A DNA stretch of 64,000 bases from Pseudomaricurvus alcaniphilus. Lineage in GTDB: Bacteria > Pseudomonadota > Gammaproteobacteria > Pseudomonadales > Cellvibrionaceae. Under the pieces are notes generated by a model. It saw nothing but the letters and a program-made list of their open reading frames with translations. It had not been told where the DNA came from and ran no database searches. Every line of letters begins with the position of its first letter. Within the stretch, counting starts at the first letter, position 1. The position numbers were made by a program, and so were the translations under genes. This document shows, one piece after another, positions 55,312-63,467 of this stretch. The stretch covers positions 1-64,000 of the forward strand of contig NZ_JAAOIX010000008.1 in the NCBI RefSeq assembly GCF_011440395.1, written 5' to 3'.

Positions 55312-55878
55312 CTACTGCGCCAGCTTTGCGCGCACCAAAGGTTCCAGCCGGGTCAAGCCCCAGCGCTGGCCCTCGGCAATTGCCGCCTCGAGGTCGGCGC
55401 CGTGGTGCTGCTGTGCGGCCAGGGCAATCAAGGCGCCCACCCGATTGCCGCTGGAGCAGTGCAACAGGAGTGGCTCGCCCTGCAAGCTGTGCAACAATTT
55501 GTCCAGCGCCGCGGCATTTTCAAAGGTCACTCCGGCCGGCCCGGCGACGGTGATACTGTGATAGTGCATACCCAGCGCTCGCACCGCCTTCGCCTCATCC
55601 CACTCCTGTTCACTGCTCGGACGCAGGTTGATGACGTGCTTGATGCCGGCGGCGGCCAGGGTCTGCAACTGCTCGGCGGTGGGCTGGCCACTGGCAAATT
55701 CAGCCTCGCCAGTGGTGCGCAGATTGACGATACCTGCCTGCTCCACCAGCGCCGGGTTGACCCGGGCCGTTTCCACTGGCGCACAGGCTAACAGCAGCGT
55801 CGCCTGTACGGCAACCAGTAACAACCCCAGCAGCGCTCGGCGCGCAGAAGATACAGCCACAGTAACCCTGGATATCAT
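55312..55878 (-). CDS. DSP-like protein phosphatase lipoprotein (DUF442 type)
   Basis: A 188-residue protein with a lipobox LLLAC (Cys32). The phosphatase domain has IKHVINLRPSSEQEWDEAKAVRALGMHYHSI and the P-loop HCSSGNR, with nucleophile Cys141 and Arg146, matching the beta-lactamase-hydrolase-like/DSP family. It may dephosphorylate an envelope protein. ATG 55878 is used; the frame is open to 55926, but that would begin inside a terminator hairpin. Confidence 0.85.
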   Translation of the reverse strand: MISRVTVAVSSARRALLGLLLVAVQATLLLACAPVETARVNPALVEQAGIVNLRTTGEAEFASGQPTAEQLQTLAAAGIKHVINLRPSSEQEWDEAKAVRALGMHYHSITVAGPAGVTFENAAALDKLLHSLQGEPLLLHCSSGNRVGALIALAAQQHHGADLEAAIAEGQRWGLTRLEPLVRAKLAQ

Positions 55879-55897
55879 TTGTTTGACCCCTAACCTG

Positions 55898-55921
55898 AAA
55901 AGCCTCCGCGAGGGAGGCTTT
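55898..55921. terminator. Rho-independent terminator, likely of the secB operon
   Basis: AAAGCCTCC (55899-55907) and GGAGGCTTT (55913-55921) form a perfect 9-bp stem. Read leftward it ends in TTTTC, so it should stop transcripts from secB and lies just upstream of the phosphatase start. Confidence 0.8.
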
Positions 55922-56009
55922 AGCACAGCGCACTGGTGCGCCGAATAAATGCACCCGGGCCTGTGTGGCTCCGGGTAACCTTGTTGTGCTGCTGTGGCGC
56001 TGGCCGCTA

Positions 56010-56513
56010 CTAGTTAACGGTCGAGTTTTCGCCGTTTTCGGCTTTTTGCTTGGCCTGGGCAACCGCCTGGGCGAAAAGCGCATCAAAGTTGATCGGCGGC
56101 AACATCAGCGCCGGAAAGCTGCCCTTGGTCAGGGTGCTATCGATCGACTCACGGGCATAGGGGAACAGGATATTGGGGCAAGTGCTGTTCAACACCTGGG
56201 CCAGTTGCTGGCCTTCAATACCCTTGATGGCGAACAGGCCTGCCTGGTGCACCTCGATCAAAAACGCGGTTTCATCTTCCAGCTTGACGGTGACCGTGAG
56301 GGTTAACACCACCTCGTACAGATCATCAGCGGCTTTGCTGGCCTTGGTATTGAGTTCCTGGTTTACCTGTGGTTTCCAGGTTTTGCGAAACGCCTCGACA
56401 CCCATCGGCGACTCGAAGGACAAGTCTTTCAGGTAGATGCGCTGCATGGCGAATTGCTGCGCCGGCTTGTCGGTGGCCGCTTCATTGCTGTCGGTGATCT
56501 GTTCGTCTGCCAT
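56010..56513 (-). CDS. secB: Protein-export chaperone SecB
   Basis: A 167-residue acidic protein of the normal SecB length: FAMQRIYLKDLSFESPMGVEAF, a long beta hairpin (LYEVVLTLTVTVKLEDETAFLIEVHQAGLF), and SIDSTLTKGSFPALMLPPINFDALF. It binds unfolded preproteins and delivers them to SecA. The downstream order after grxC/rhodanese is the usual one. A 15-bp array lies between it and grxC. Confidence 0.97.
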   Translation of the reverse strand: MADEQITDSNEAATDKPAQQFAMQRIYLKDLSFESPMGVEAFRKTWKPQVNQELNTKASKAADDLYEVVLTLTVTVKLEDETAFLIEVHQAGLFAIKGIEGQQLAQVLNSTCPNILFPYARESIDSTLTKGSFPALMLPPINFDALFAQAVAQAKQKAENGENSTVN

Positions 56514-56832
56514 AATAATGCCTTGTTTATCTCTTTGCGGTTATCGGTTATTGGGGGTGAAGGTGAAAGAGCCTATATTGGGACAATCCGGGCTATTTCA
56601 ACGCTAAACTTTTCCTGGGCTTGCACTTCAATTGTTGGCCGATCAAATTTGGGCCTTGAAATATGGGCCCTGCAACTTTGGATCCTGCAACATTGGATCC
56701 TGCAACATTGGGCCTTTCGACGCCGGGAATTGCAAGGGTCAGCAGCTGCCACCGGTTGATACGCGCCCGGCCCCGCGCCGAAGTTTGGCAGAAGCGGTAC
56801 GCCGTTGACAATCCCGGCGACCAGAATCTCTT
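56514..56832. other. 319-bp gap between grxC and secB containing a 15-bp array
   Basis: No gene is seen. The right half is GC-rich; the left is AT-rich and includes the array at 56639-56713. In related genomes grxC and secB are closely spaced, so the array region has enlarged the gap. Confidence 0.6.
56639..56713. repeat. 15-bp tandem array, five units
   Basis: Units 3-5 (56669-56683, 56684-56698, 56699-56713) are CCTGCAACATTGGAT type with one or two differences; units 1-2 (56639-56668) are more diverged but keep the phase. Confidence 0.87.
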
Positions 56833-57108
56833 TCATCCCGCCAGCAATTGGTCCAGCTGGTCGTTGTATTCCAGTCGCATCAAATCGTCGCAGCCGCCGA
56901 CGTGGGTTTCCCCCACCCAGATTTGCGGCACCGTGTGGCGACCACTTTTAGCCATCATTTCGTGGCGCAACTCGCGGTTACCGTCGACGGCAATTTCCGT
57001 GTAGGGCACTGATTTTTTATCGAGTAACATTTTTGCCTGAATGCAATAAGGGCAGAAACGCGTGGTGTAAATAACCACCGGAACCATTGGGCTCTTCTTC
57101 TCTTTCAT
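56833..57108 (-). CDS. grxC: Glutaredoxin GrxC
   Basis: A 91-residue glutaredoxin: VVIYTTRFCPYCIQAKMLL with the dithiol active site Cys19-Pro-Tyr-Cys22, then TVPQIWVGETHVGGCDDLMRLE with the cis-Pro. It reduces disulfides with glutathione. The start is ATG 57108, but ATG 57087 (seven residues later) fits family length as well. It follows the rhodanese gene by 7 bp, in the same operon as secB. Confidence 0.95.
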   Translation of the reverse strand: MKEKKSPMVPVVIYTTRFCPYCIQAKMLLDKKSVPYTEIAVDGNRELRHEMMAKSGRHTVPQIWVGETHVGGCDDLMRLEYNDQLDQLLAG

Positions 57109-57115
57109 AGCCGTG

Positions 57116-57559
57116 CTACTTCTTGACCACCGGTAAATTCTGGTTCTGCCACTCGGCCATGCCGCCTTCCAGGCGGCTGACCTTGTAGCCCTTGGCTCTC
57201 AGCAGGCGTCCGGCGCTGCCGACGTGCTGGCCAATTTTATCCACTAACACCAGGGTTTTTTCCTGGTGACTGGCCAACTGCCCCGCCTTGTCCTCGATCT
57301 GGTTGTAGGGGATGTTAATGGCATCGACGATATGACCCTGCTTGAACTCCTTGCTGTCGCGCACATCCACGACCACGGCGGAGCCATCATTGATCATGCG
57401 GGTGGCGGTATGAATCGACAGGCTGCTGCCGCTCTTGCGCTTCTCGTTCCAGGCATAGAGGTATAAAAGTACCAGCAGCAGGCTGACCAGCAGCCACTGT
57501 TCACTGACAAAAGTAAAAAATTCCACGGTGTAGGCTATCCAGGTATTGGCGTGCTGCAC
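57116..57559 (-). CDS. Membrane-anchored rhodanese-like protein (YibN type) without catalytic Cys
   Basis: A 147-residue protein with one N-terminal membrane helix (about residues 20-37) and a rhodanese fold (VVVDVRDSKEFKQGHIVDAINIP, LEGGMAEWQNQNLPVV). The active-site loop, usually VCKxGxxS in this group, reads LVLVDKIGQHVG, with Asp107 where the Cys should be. It probably cannot transfer sulfur and may act as a binding domain. It heads the rhodanese-grxC-secB operon, divergent from gpmI. Confidence 0.9.
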   Translation of the reverse strand: MQHANTWIAYTVEFFTFVSEQWLLVSLLLVLLYLYAWNEKRKSGSSLSIHTATRMINDGSAVVVDVRDSKEFKQGHIVDAINIPYNQIEDKAGQLASHQEKTLVLVDKIGQHVGSAGRLLRAKGYKVSRLEGGMAEWQNQNLPVVKK

Positions 57560-57660
57560 GTCGGCAGCGGGTTAATTGGGTAATTTCAGTCATAACGCTG
57601 GGCACTAATGAGAGCGGAGGCGCACCAAAATCACGCCCGGGCCAAGTGCACAGCGACAAA

Positions 57661-57687
57661 GCGGGGCAGTATACACTAATGCCCCGC
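57661..57687. promoter_or_regulatory. Inverted repeat between yibN-like gene and gpmI
   Basis: GCGGGGCA (57661-57668) and TGCCCCGC (57680-57687) are perfect 8-bp complements around an 11-base AT-rich centre that includes TATACACTAAT. It sits in the divergent promoter region and may be an operator or a short hairpin. Confidence 0.5.
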
Positions 57688-57778
57688 AAGTGGGACCAGA
57701 GCGTAGAGTTCGCGCCGTGAAAACTGTAGAATCGGTGCTTCTGTCATCCATGCTCCAGCCACAGGAATCAATCAGATC

Positions 57779-59326
57779 ATGACTGCTGTAAAAAAACCAC
57801 TGGCACTGCTTATATTAGACGGCTTCGGCTACTCTGAAAAACCCGAATACAACGCAATTCGCAACGCCAACACGCCGGTTTGGGACCGCATCTGGGCGCA
57901 GCAGCCCCATACCTTGATTCACACCTCCGGCATGGCGGTTGGTCTGCCGGAAGGCCAGATGGGCAACTCCGAAGTGGGCCATATGACTCTCGGCGCCGGC
58001 CGCGTGGTCTATCAAAACTTCACCCGCATCAACAAGGCCATCAGCGACGGTGACTTCTTTACCAATCCGGTGTACCTCGATGCCATCGATCGCGCAGTCG
58101 CGGCCGGCAAGGCGGTACACATTCTCGGCCTGTTGAGCTCCGGCGGTGTCCACAGCCACGACGAACACCTGATGGCGGCAATCAAGCTGGCAGCCCAGCG
58201 CGGCGCCAGGGAAATTTACCTGCACGCCTTCCTCGACGGCCGCGATGTGCCACCGCGCAGCGCCGAACAGCCGCTGCGCGAAGCAGAAGAGATGATGCAA
58301 GAACTGGGTGCCGGCAAGATTGCGACTATCTGCGGTCGCTTTTTCGCCCTGGACCGCGACAACCGCTGGGACCGGGTCCAGCAAGCCTATGACCTGATGA
58401 CCATCGGCAAGGCCGAGTTCCAGGCCAGCAGTGCTCTCGAGGGCCTGCAAGCCGCCTACGACCGCGACGAGAACGACGAGTTCGTCAAAGCCACAACCAT
58501 CGCCGCCGCCGGCGAGCAACCAGCCACGATCAACGACGGTGACAGTGTGCTGTTTATGAATTTCCGCCCCGACCGGGCCCGGCAACTGGTGCGCGCCTTT
58601 GTCGATCCGGATTTCGACGGCTTTGAGCGCCGCAAGCAGCCAAAACTGACGGCCTTTGTGCAAACCACTGAATACGCCGGTGATATTGACGCTCCGGTGG
58701 CCTTCCCCAAGGAGGACCTGAGCAACTCCTTCGGCGAAGTCATGGCAGCGGCCGGCAAGCAGCAACTGCGTATCGCCGAGACGGAAAAATACGCCCACGT
58801 AACCTTCTTTTTCAGCGGCGGGCGGGAAGAGACCTACCCCGGTGAGGATCGTATCCTGGTGCCCTCCCCCAATGTAGAGACCTACGATTTAAAACCGGAG
58901 ATGAGCGCCTTCGAAGTTACCGACAAACTGGTGGAAGCGATCGAGTCTGGCAAGTACGACGCCATTATCTGCAACTACGCCAACTGCGACCAGGTGGGCC
59001 ACACCGGTGATTTTGAGGCAGCCACCAAAGCGGTAGAGGCGGTCGATGCCTGTCTCGGCAAGGTCTTTGCTGCGCTGGAAAAAGTCGGCGGCGAAGCCCT
59101 GGTGACTGCCGACCACGGCAATGTCGAGGAGATGTTTGACGAGACCTCCGGGCAAAAGCACACCCAGCACACCACCCTGCCAGTACCGCTGGTGTACGTT
59201 GGCAAACGGAAACTGAGCCTGGTCGAGGGCGGCAGCCTGGCGGACATCGCGCCCACCATGCTGAATTTGTTGGGGGTGGCCCAGCCCGCCGCCATGACCG
59301 GCAAGAACCTGGCGGCAGACGCCTGA
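57779..59326 (+). CDS. gpmI: 2,3-bisphosphoglycerate-independent phosphoglycerate mutase
   Basis: A 515-residue enzyme of standard length. Metal site residues: [11 protein letters not shown] (Asp14) and [14 protein letters not shown] with phosphoserine Ser64; [47 protein letters not shown] and [12 protein letters not shown] complete the two-domain alkaline-phosphatase fold. It interconverts 3- and 2-phosphoglycerate using Mn2+. It leads a rightward group with envC, ctpA and yibQ. Confidence 0.97.
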   Translation: MTAVKKPLALLILDGFGYSEKPEYNAIRNANTPVWDRIWAQQPHTLIHTSGMAVGLPEGQMGNSEVGHMTLGAGRVVYQNFTRINKAISDGDFFTNPVYLDAIDRAVAAGKAVHILGLLSSGGVHSHDEHLMAAIKLAAQRGAREIYLHAFLDGRDVPPRSAEQPLREAEEMMQELGAGKIATICGRFFALDRDNRWDRVQQAYDLMTIGKAEFQASSALEGLQAAYDRDENDEFVKATTIAAAGEQPATINDGDSVLFMNFRPDRARQLVRAFVDPDFDGFERRKQPKLTAFVQTTEYAGDIDAPVAFPKEDLSNSFGEVMAAAGKQQLRIAETEKYAHVTFFFSGGREETYPGEDRILVPSPNVETYDLKPEMSAFEVTDKLVEAIESGKYDAIICNYANCDQVGHTGDFEAATKAVEAVDACLGKVFAALEKVGGEALVTADHGNVEEMFDETSGQKHTQHTTLPVPLVYVGKRKLSLVEGGSLADIAPTMLNLLGVAQPAAMTGKNLAADA

Positions 59327-59367
59327 CCACAGCCTCGACCAAAGCAGCGCAGCCGGCGCCAAACTCC

Positions 59368-60513
59368 ATGCTGCGCTTGACCGCTAGCGTCGTAATCGCC
59401 TGCCTGTTGGTAACAGCAACGGGGGCCGAGTCGGCCTCCGAGGCGGACTACAACGCCCGCTTAAAAGCCCTGCAGGGCACTATCAAATCGCTGCAGGCGG
59501 ATTTGAGCAAAGCCAAATCAAACCGCGACAAACTGCAGCTCGAGCTGCAGGCGGCGGAAACCACCATCGGCACACTGCAATCTGATATTCGCAAGCTGGC
59601 AGAGGAGCGCCAGCGCCAGCAACAAAAGCTGGCCCAGCTGCAACAGCAAAAACAAACACTGACCCGGGCGCGGCAACAGCAACAGCAGGAGATCGCCCAG
59701 CAGATCAATAGCGCCTACCGCTTAGGCGGCCACAGCCAACTGAAATTACTGCTCAACCTCGAGCAACCGGAGCAGGTGGCGCGCATCAACAAATACCACC
59801 AATACGTGCTCGCCGCCCGGGCAGAGAAGATCGACGCCTACCTCGGCACTATCGCTGAAATTGACAGCCTCACCCCAAGAATTGAGCAGCAGGCGCAACA
59901 GCTGCGCGATAATGAAGCCAAACTGCAGCAGCGCCAGCAAGCCCTGCAGCTGCGCCAGACTGAGCGCCAGGCCACCCTGTCCCGCCTCAACAGCGATATC
60001 AGCAGCAAGGATGAGGAGCTGAAAACCCTGGCCCAGGACCGGCGCCGGCTGGAGAAATTACTGGAGGAGGTGACCTCGGCCATCGCCGACCTGACCCTAC
60101 CGGGGGGCAACGAACCCTTTGCCAAACGCCAGGGCAAAATGCAGCTGCCCGCCAGCGGCCCGATTATAAAAGGCTTCGGCCAGGCCAAGGTGGCGGGCAA
60201 ACTGAACTGGGAAGGCATCCTGATCAAGGCCGCGGCCGGCACCGATGTCAAGGCCATCCACCACGGCCGGGTGGTGTTTTCGGATTACCTGCGCGGTCAC
60301 GGCTTGCTGCTGATTATTGATCACGGTGGCGGCTATATGAGTCTCTATGCGCACAACCAGGCCCTGCTCAAGGAAACCGGCGAATGGGTCAGCGCGGGTG
60401 AAGCGGTGGCACGGGTGGGCAATACCGGCGGCCAGAACCAGACTGCGCTGTACTTTGAAATACGCCACCAGGGTAAACCCACAGACCCCCTGCGCTGGTG
60501 TCGCAAAGCCTGA
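59368..60513 (+). CDS. envC: Murein hydrolase activator EnvC
   Basis: A 381-residue exported protein: signal peptide (about residues 1-20), a long coiled coil (about 25-240, rich in Gln/Leu/Arg), and a C-terminal LytM/M23 domain (about 260-378: LNWEGILIKAAAGTDVKAIHHGRVVFSDYLRGHGLLLIIDHGGGYMSLYAHN). Some metal ligands of M23 peptidases seem to be missing, as in EnvC, which activates amidases AmiA/B at the septum. The gap from gpmI is 41 bp. Confidence 0.94.
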   Translation: MLRLTASVVIACLLVTATGAESASEADYNARLKALQGTIKSLQADLSKAKSNRDKLQLELQAAETTIGTLQSDIRKLAEERQRQQQKLAQLQQQKQTLTRARQQQQQEIAQQINSAYRLGGHSQLKLLLNLEQPEQVARINKYHQYVLAARAEKIDAYLGTIAEIDSLTPRIEQQAQQLRDNEAKLQQRQQALQLRQTERQATLSRLNSDISSKDEELKTLAQDRRRLEKLLEEVTSAIADLTLPGGNEPFAKRQGKMQLPASGPIIKGFGQAKVAGKLNWEGILIKAAAGTDVKAIHHGRVVFSDYLRGHGLLLIIDHGGGYMSLYAHNQALLKETGEWVSAGEAVARVGNTGGQNQTALYFEIRHQGKPTDPLRWCRKA

Positions 60514-60575
60514 CTGCGCTGCGCTCGACAGGGGCAGCCTCCGCGGCGGAGCGCAGCCCCGCTTTCCCACAATCG

Positions 60576-60647
60576 GTTCCCCACAGTCGGTTCCCCACAA
60601 CCAGGCTGTCCGGAACCAGGCTGTCCGGAACCGGGCCATCCGGAACC
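60576..60647. repeat. 14- and 15-bp tandem array between envC and ctpA
   Basis: Units of 14 bp (AATCGGTTCCCCAC, 60571-60584; AGTCGGTTCCCCAC, 60585-60598) lead into three units of 15 bp (60599-60613, 60614-60628, 60629-60643; AACCAGGCTGTCCGG type, the first two identical). The change of period within one array suggests two events. Confidence 0.86.
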
Positions 60648-60750
60648 AGAACCCTCTTTCAAGATCCAAGCCAATAGTGCAGGGTCAGGAATAGCGCTAC
60701 AATGGCTTGGTGCCTTGCAAGGCCCGCAGTAGCTGCCACCGGAGTAAATC

Positions 60751-62127
60751 ATGCCACTTGCCAAGATAGTCGTTCCCTTATCATTCTTCCTGTTGGCAAG
60801 TGTAATGCCGCTCGGCTGGGCCGCAGACGTCGCCGACAAAGATCAACCTGCCAGCAGCAGTGAAACCAAACCCGGCAAGCTGCCGCTCGACGATTTGCGC
60901 ACCTTTACCAAGGTGTATGAGCATATTCGCAAGGGCTATGTCGAAGAAATAAGCGACAGCACCCTGCTGGAGTACGCCATCAAGGGCATGCTGTCGGAGC
61001 TGGATCCCCACTCCGCTTACCTCAACGCCAGCTCCTTTGACGACCTGCAGGTCAATACCACCGGCGAATTCGGCGGCCTCGGCATCGAAGTGGGCATGGA
61101 AAACGGCTTCGTCAAGGTTATCTCGCCCATCGACGATACGCCGGCGGCCAAGGCCGGGGTTATGGCGGGCGACCTGATTATCAAATTGGACACCAAGCCG
61201 GTGAAAGGCATGAACCTCGGCGATGCGGTAGAAATGATGCGCGGCAGCAAGGGCAGCAAGATCACCCTCACCATAGTGCGCGAGGGTATTGAGCAGCCGT
61301 TTGAGCTGGTCATTATTCGCGACATCATCAAGGTGCAAAGCGTGCGCGCCAAAATCCTGGAAAAGGGCTACGGCTACCTGCGCATTGCCCAGTTCCAGGT
61401 GGGCACCGGCGCCGATACCATCAAAGCGGTGGAGGAACTAAAACAGGACGGCGAACTGAAAGGCCTGATAATCGACCTGCGCAACAACCCTGGCGGTGTC
61501 TTGCAGGCCTCGGTGGAAGTGGCTGACGCCTTTCTTGAAGACGGCCTGATCGTCTATACCGAGGGCCGTATCGACAACTCCGACATTCGCTACAACGCCA
61601 GCCCCGGCGACCTCACCAATGGCCTGCCGATCGTGGTACTGATCAACGACGGCTCCGCCTCGGCCTCCGAAATTGTCGCCGGCGCCCTGCAGGACCACCG
61701 CCGCGCCGTTATCCTTGGCACCCAGAGTTTCGGTAAGGGATCGGTGCAGACCGTAATACCACTCACCGATGACCGCGCCATCAAGCTGACCACCGCACTC
61801 TATTTCACTCCCAAGGGCCGCTCGATCCAGGCCCAGGGCATCAAACCGGATATCGAAGTGGAGCGTGCCGAGGTAACCGCCATCAAGTCCCTCAATCGCA
61901 CCAAGGAAGCGGACCTGCAGGGTCGGCTGGAAAATGGCAACGGCGGCAAGGCGCTCGACAGCGCCGAGCTCGAAAAAGCAGAAGCCGACAAGGCCCAGCT
62001 GTTCCAGCGTGACAACCAGATGTTTGAGGCCCTGAACCTGCTCAAGGGCATCAACCTGTTTGGCGGGCACCGCTCTTCCAGGGCCAGCCTCGATAACGTC
62101 GCTGGCCTGCAGGAAGTCTCACCCTGA
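60751..62127 (+). CDS. Carboxy-terminal processing protease (S41 family, CtpA)
   Basis: A 458-residue exported protease: signal peptide (residues 1-24), N-terminal helical domain (FTKVYEHIRKGYVEEISDSTLLEYAIKGMLSELDPHSAYLNA), PDZ domain (about 105-180) and the S41 catalytic domain with Ser302 in NDGSASASE and Lys329 in FGKGSVQT, the Ser-Lys dyad. It degrades or trims periplasmic proteins. GGAGTAAATC precedes the ATG. Confidence 0.95.
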   Translation: MPLAKIVVPLSFFLLASVMPLGWAADVADKDQPASSSETKPGKLPLDDLRTFTKVYEHIRKGYVEEISDSTLLEYAIKGMLSELDPHSAYLNASSFDDLQVNTTGEFGGLGIEVGMENGFVKVISPIDDTPAAKAGVMAGDLIIKLDTKPVKGMNLGDAVEMMRGSKGSKITLTIVREGIEQPFELVIIRDIIKVQSVRAKILEKGYGYLRIAQFQVGTGADTIKAVEELKQDGELKGLIIDLRNNPGGVLQASVEVADAFLEDGLIVYTEGRIDNSDIRYNASPGDLTNGLPIVVLINDGSASASEIVAGALQDHRRAVILGTQSFGKGSVQTVIPLTDDRAIKLTTALYFTPKGRSIQAQGIKPDIEVERAEVTAIKSLNRTKEADLQGRLENGNGGKALDSAELEKAEADKAQLFQRDNQMFEALNLLKGINLFGGHRSSRASLDNVAGLQEVSP

Positions 62128-62302
62128 GGACCCGGCCCCGTTTTTACCCCCCCCTGGCTGCAGCTGCCGCCAGGGTTAGGCGCCACGCGGCGGTGAAACA
62201 AGCTGCCCGAGCGCACAAGCATCTGCTATATTTAACGTCATTATTCCGTAGCGATAAAATCCTCTAACAACGCAACTCCCGGACATAAGGCGCCACAGGA
62301 CC

Positions 62303-63373
62303 TTGGCAAAACCATTCGCTCTGACAATATTATTACTGTTGCTCGCCAATCCACTGCCTGCAACCGCTACGGCAGTGGCCCTAAAAGAAGACTCTGGTAA
62401 CGCGGTCGCTGGCAAAGCTGTATCTGACAATGCCGTAGCTGGCGCAAATGTGGCTGAGGAGAGTGTGGCTGAGGAGAGTGTGGCTGGCGCAGGTGTGGCC
62501 AGTGCAGCGATCGCCAGCCCCGCCAGGATCGAGCGCATCGACCCGGCCACCCCGATTGACAACAGTGCCCCGGTTGACACCAACACCCTGGCCGACCACA
62601 GCACCTCGACCGACCACAGCGCCCGGATCGACAAAAGTACCAGCAGCGAAACCACCAACAAGATCGCCATCATCATCGATGACCTCGGCTACAGCCTGCA
62701 ACAGGGTATGATCGCCGCCCGCTTCCCGGCCGCCCTGACCCTGTCGATTCTGCCCCACAGCCCCAACGGGGTGGCGCTGGCCGAGCTTGGGCACCAGCAT
62801 GGCAAGGAGATCATGCTGCACGCACCCATGAGCAATATCCAGCAACTGCCGCTGGATCCCGGCGGCCTCACCGATGATATGCGGCGGGACTCATTTACCG
62901 ACACCCTCAGCGACGGGCTCGATTCAATCCCCCATATTGTCGGGGTCAACAACCATATGGGCAGCTACCTGACCCAGCTGGAAAAGCCCATGCAGTGGCT
63001 TATGGCCGAGCTGGCGCGTGACCAACTGTATTTTATCGACAGCCGCACCAGCCCCGACAGCATCGCCCACCAGGTCGCCTTGCAACACGAGGTGGCGAGC
63101 CGCAAACGGGATATCTTCCTCGACAACGTGCGCTCCGAGGCCGCGATTGAACAGCAGTTCCAGAAACTGTTGCAGCTTGCCAGGCAGCGCGGCAACGCCA
63201 TCGCCATCGGCCACCCCTACCCGGAAACCCTGGCCTTTCTCAACCGGGCCGTTCCGGCCCTGGCCAGCGAGGGTATCGAGTTGATCTTTGTCAGTGAATT
63301 ATTGCAGGAATTTCCCGCGCGCCCGCTGCCCGCATCGGTGGTGCGGGCGAGCACCGAGCCGGAGCTACCCTGA
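62303..63373 (+). CDS. yibQ: Divergent polysaccharide deacetylase YibQ with repeat-expanded linker
   Basis: A 356-residue protein: signal peptide (about residues 1-24), a linker of two repeat types (33-67, five-residue NAVAG/ESVAE units; 84-115, six-residue PIDNSA/RIDKST-type units), and the divergent deacetylase domain (IAIIIDDLGYSLQQGMIAARFPAALTLSILPHSP, EIMLHAPMSN, GVNNHMGSYLT). TTG 62303 is used as start; no ATG lies before the signal core. The gene order with ctpA and hisF is normal. Function is uncertain. Confidence 0.9.
   Translation: MAKPFALTILLLLLANPLPATATAVALKEDSGNAVAGKAVSDNAVAGANVAEESVAEESVAGAGVASAAIASPARIERIDPATPIDNSAPVDTNTLADHSTSTDHSARIDKSTSSETTNKIAIIIDDLGYSLQQGMIAARFPAALTLSILPHSPNGVALAELGHQHGKEIMLHAPMSNIQQLPLDPGGLTDDMRRDSFTDTLSDGLDSIPHIVGVNNHMGSYLTQLEKPMQWLMAELARDQLYFIDSRTSPDSIAHQVALQHEVASRKRDIFLDNVRSEAAIEQQFQKLLQLARQRGNAIAIGHPYPETLAFLNRAVPALASEGIELIFVSELLQEFPARPLPASVVRASTEPELP
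62399..62503 (+). repeat. 15-bp tandem array inside yibQ, seven units
   Basis: Seven in-frame 15-bp units encode NAVAG, KAVSD, NAVAG, ANVAE, ESVAE, ESVAG and AGVAS. The adjacent units 4-5 and 5-6 are close to identical at DNA level (GTGGCTGAGGAGAGT repeats). It lies in the linker after the signal peptide. Confidence 0.85.
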
Positions 63374-63400
63374 CCGCCTTGTACCCGCTGAACTTTTGAT

Positions 63401-63465
63401 ACAGCCAGTTTGGACAGCCCGTTTGGACGGCCAGTCTGGACAGCCAGTATGGACGGCCAGTCTGG
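63401..63465. repeat. 13-bp tandem array, five units, between yibQ and hisF
   Basis: Five 13-bp units (ACAGCCAGTTTGG, ACAGCCCGTTTGG, ACGGCCAGTCTGG, ACAGCCAGTATGG, ACGGCCAGTCTGG) fill the gap between the convergent yibQ and hisF genes, ending 2 bp before the hisF stop codon. Confidence 0.9.
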
Positions 63466-63467
63466 TC

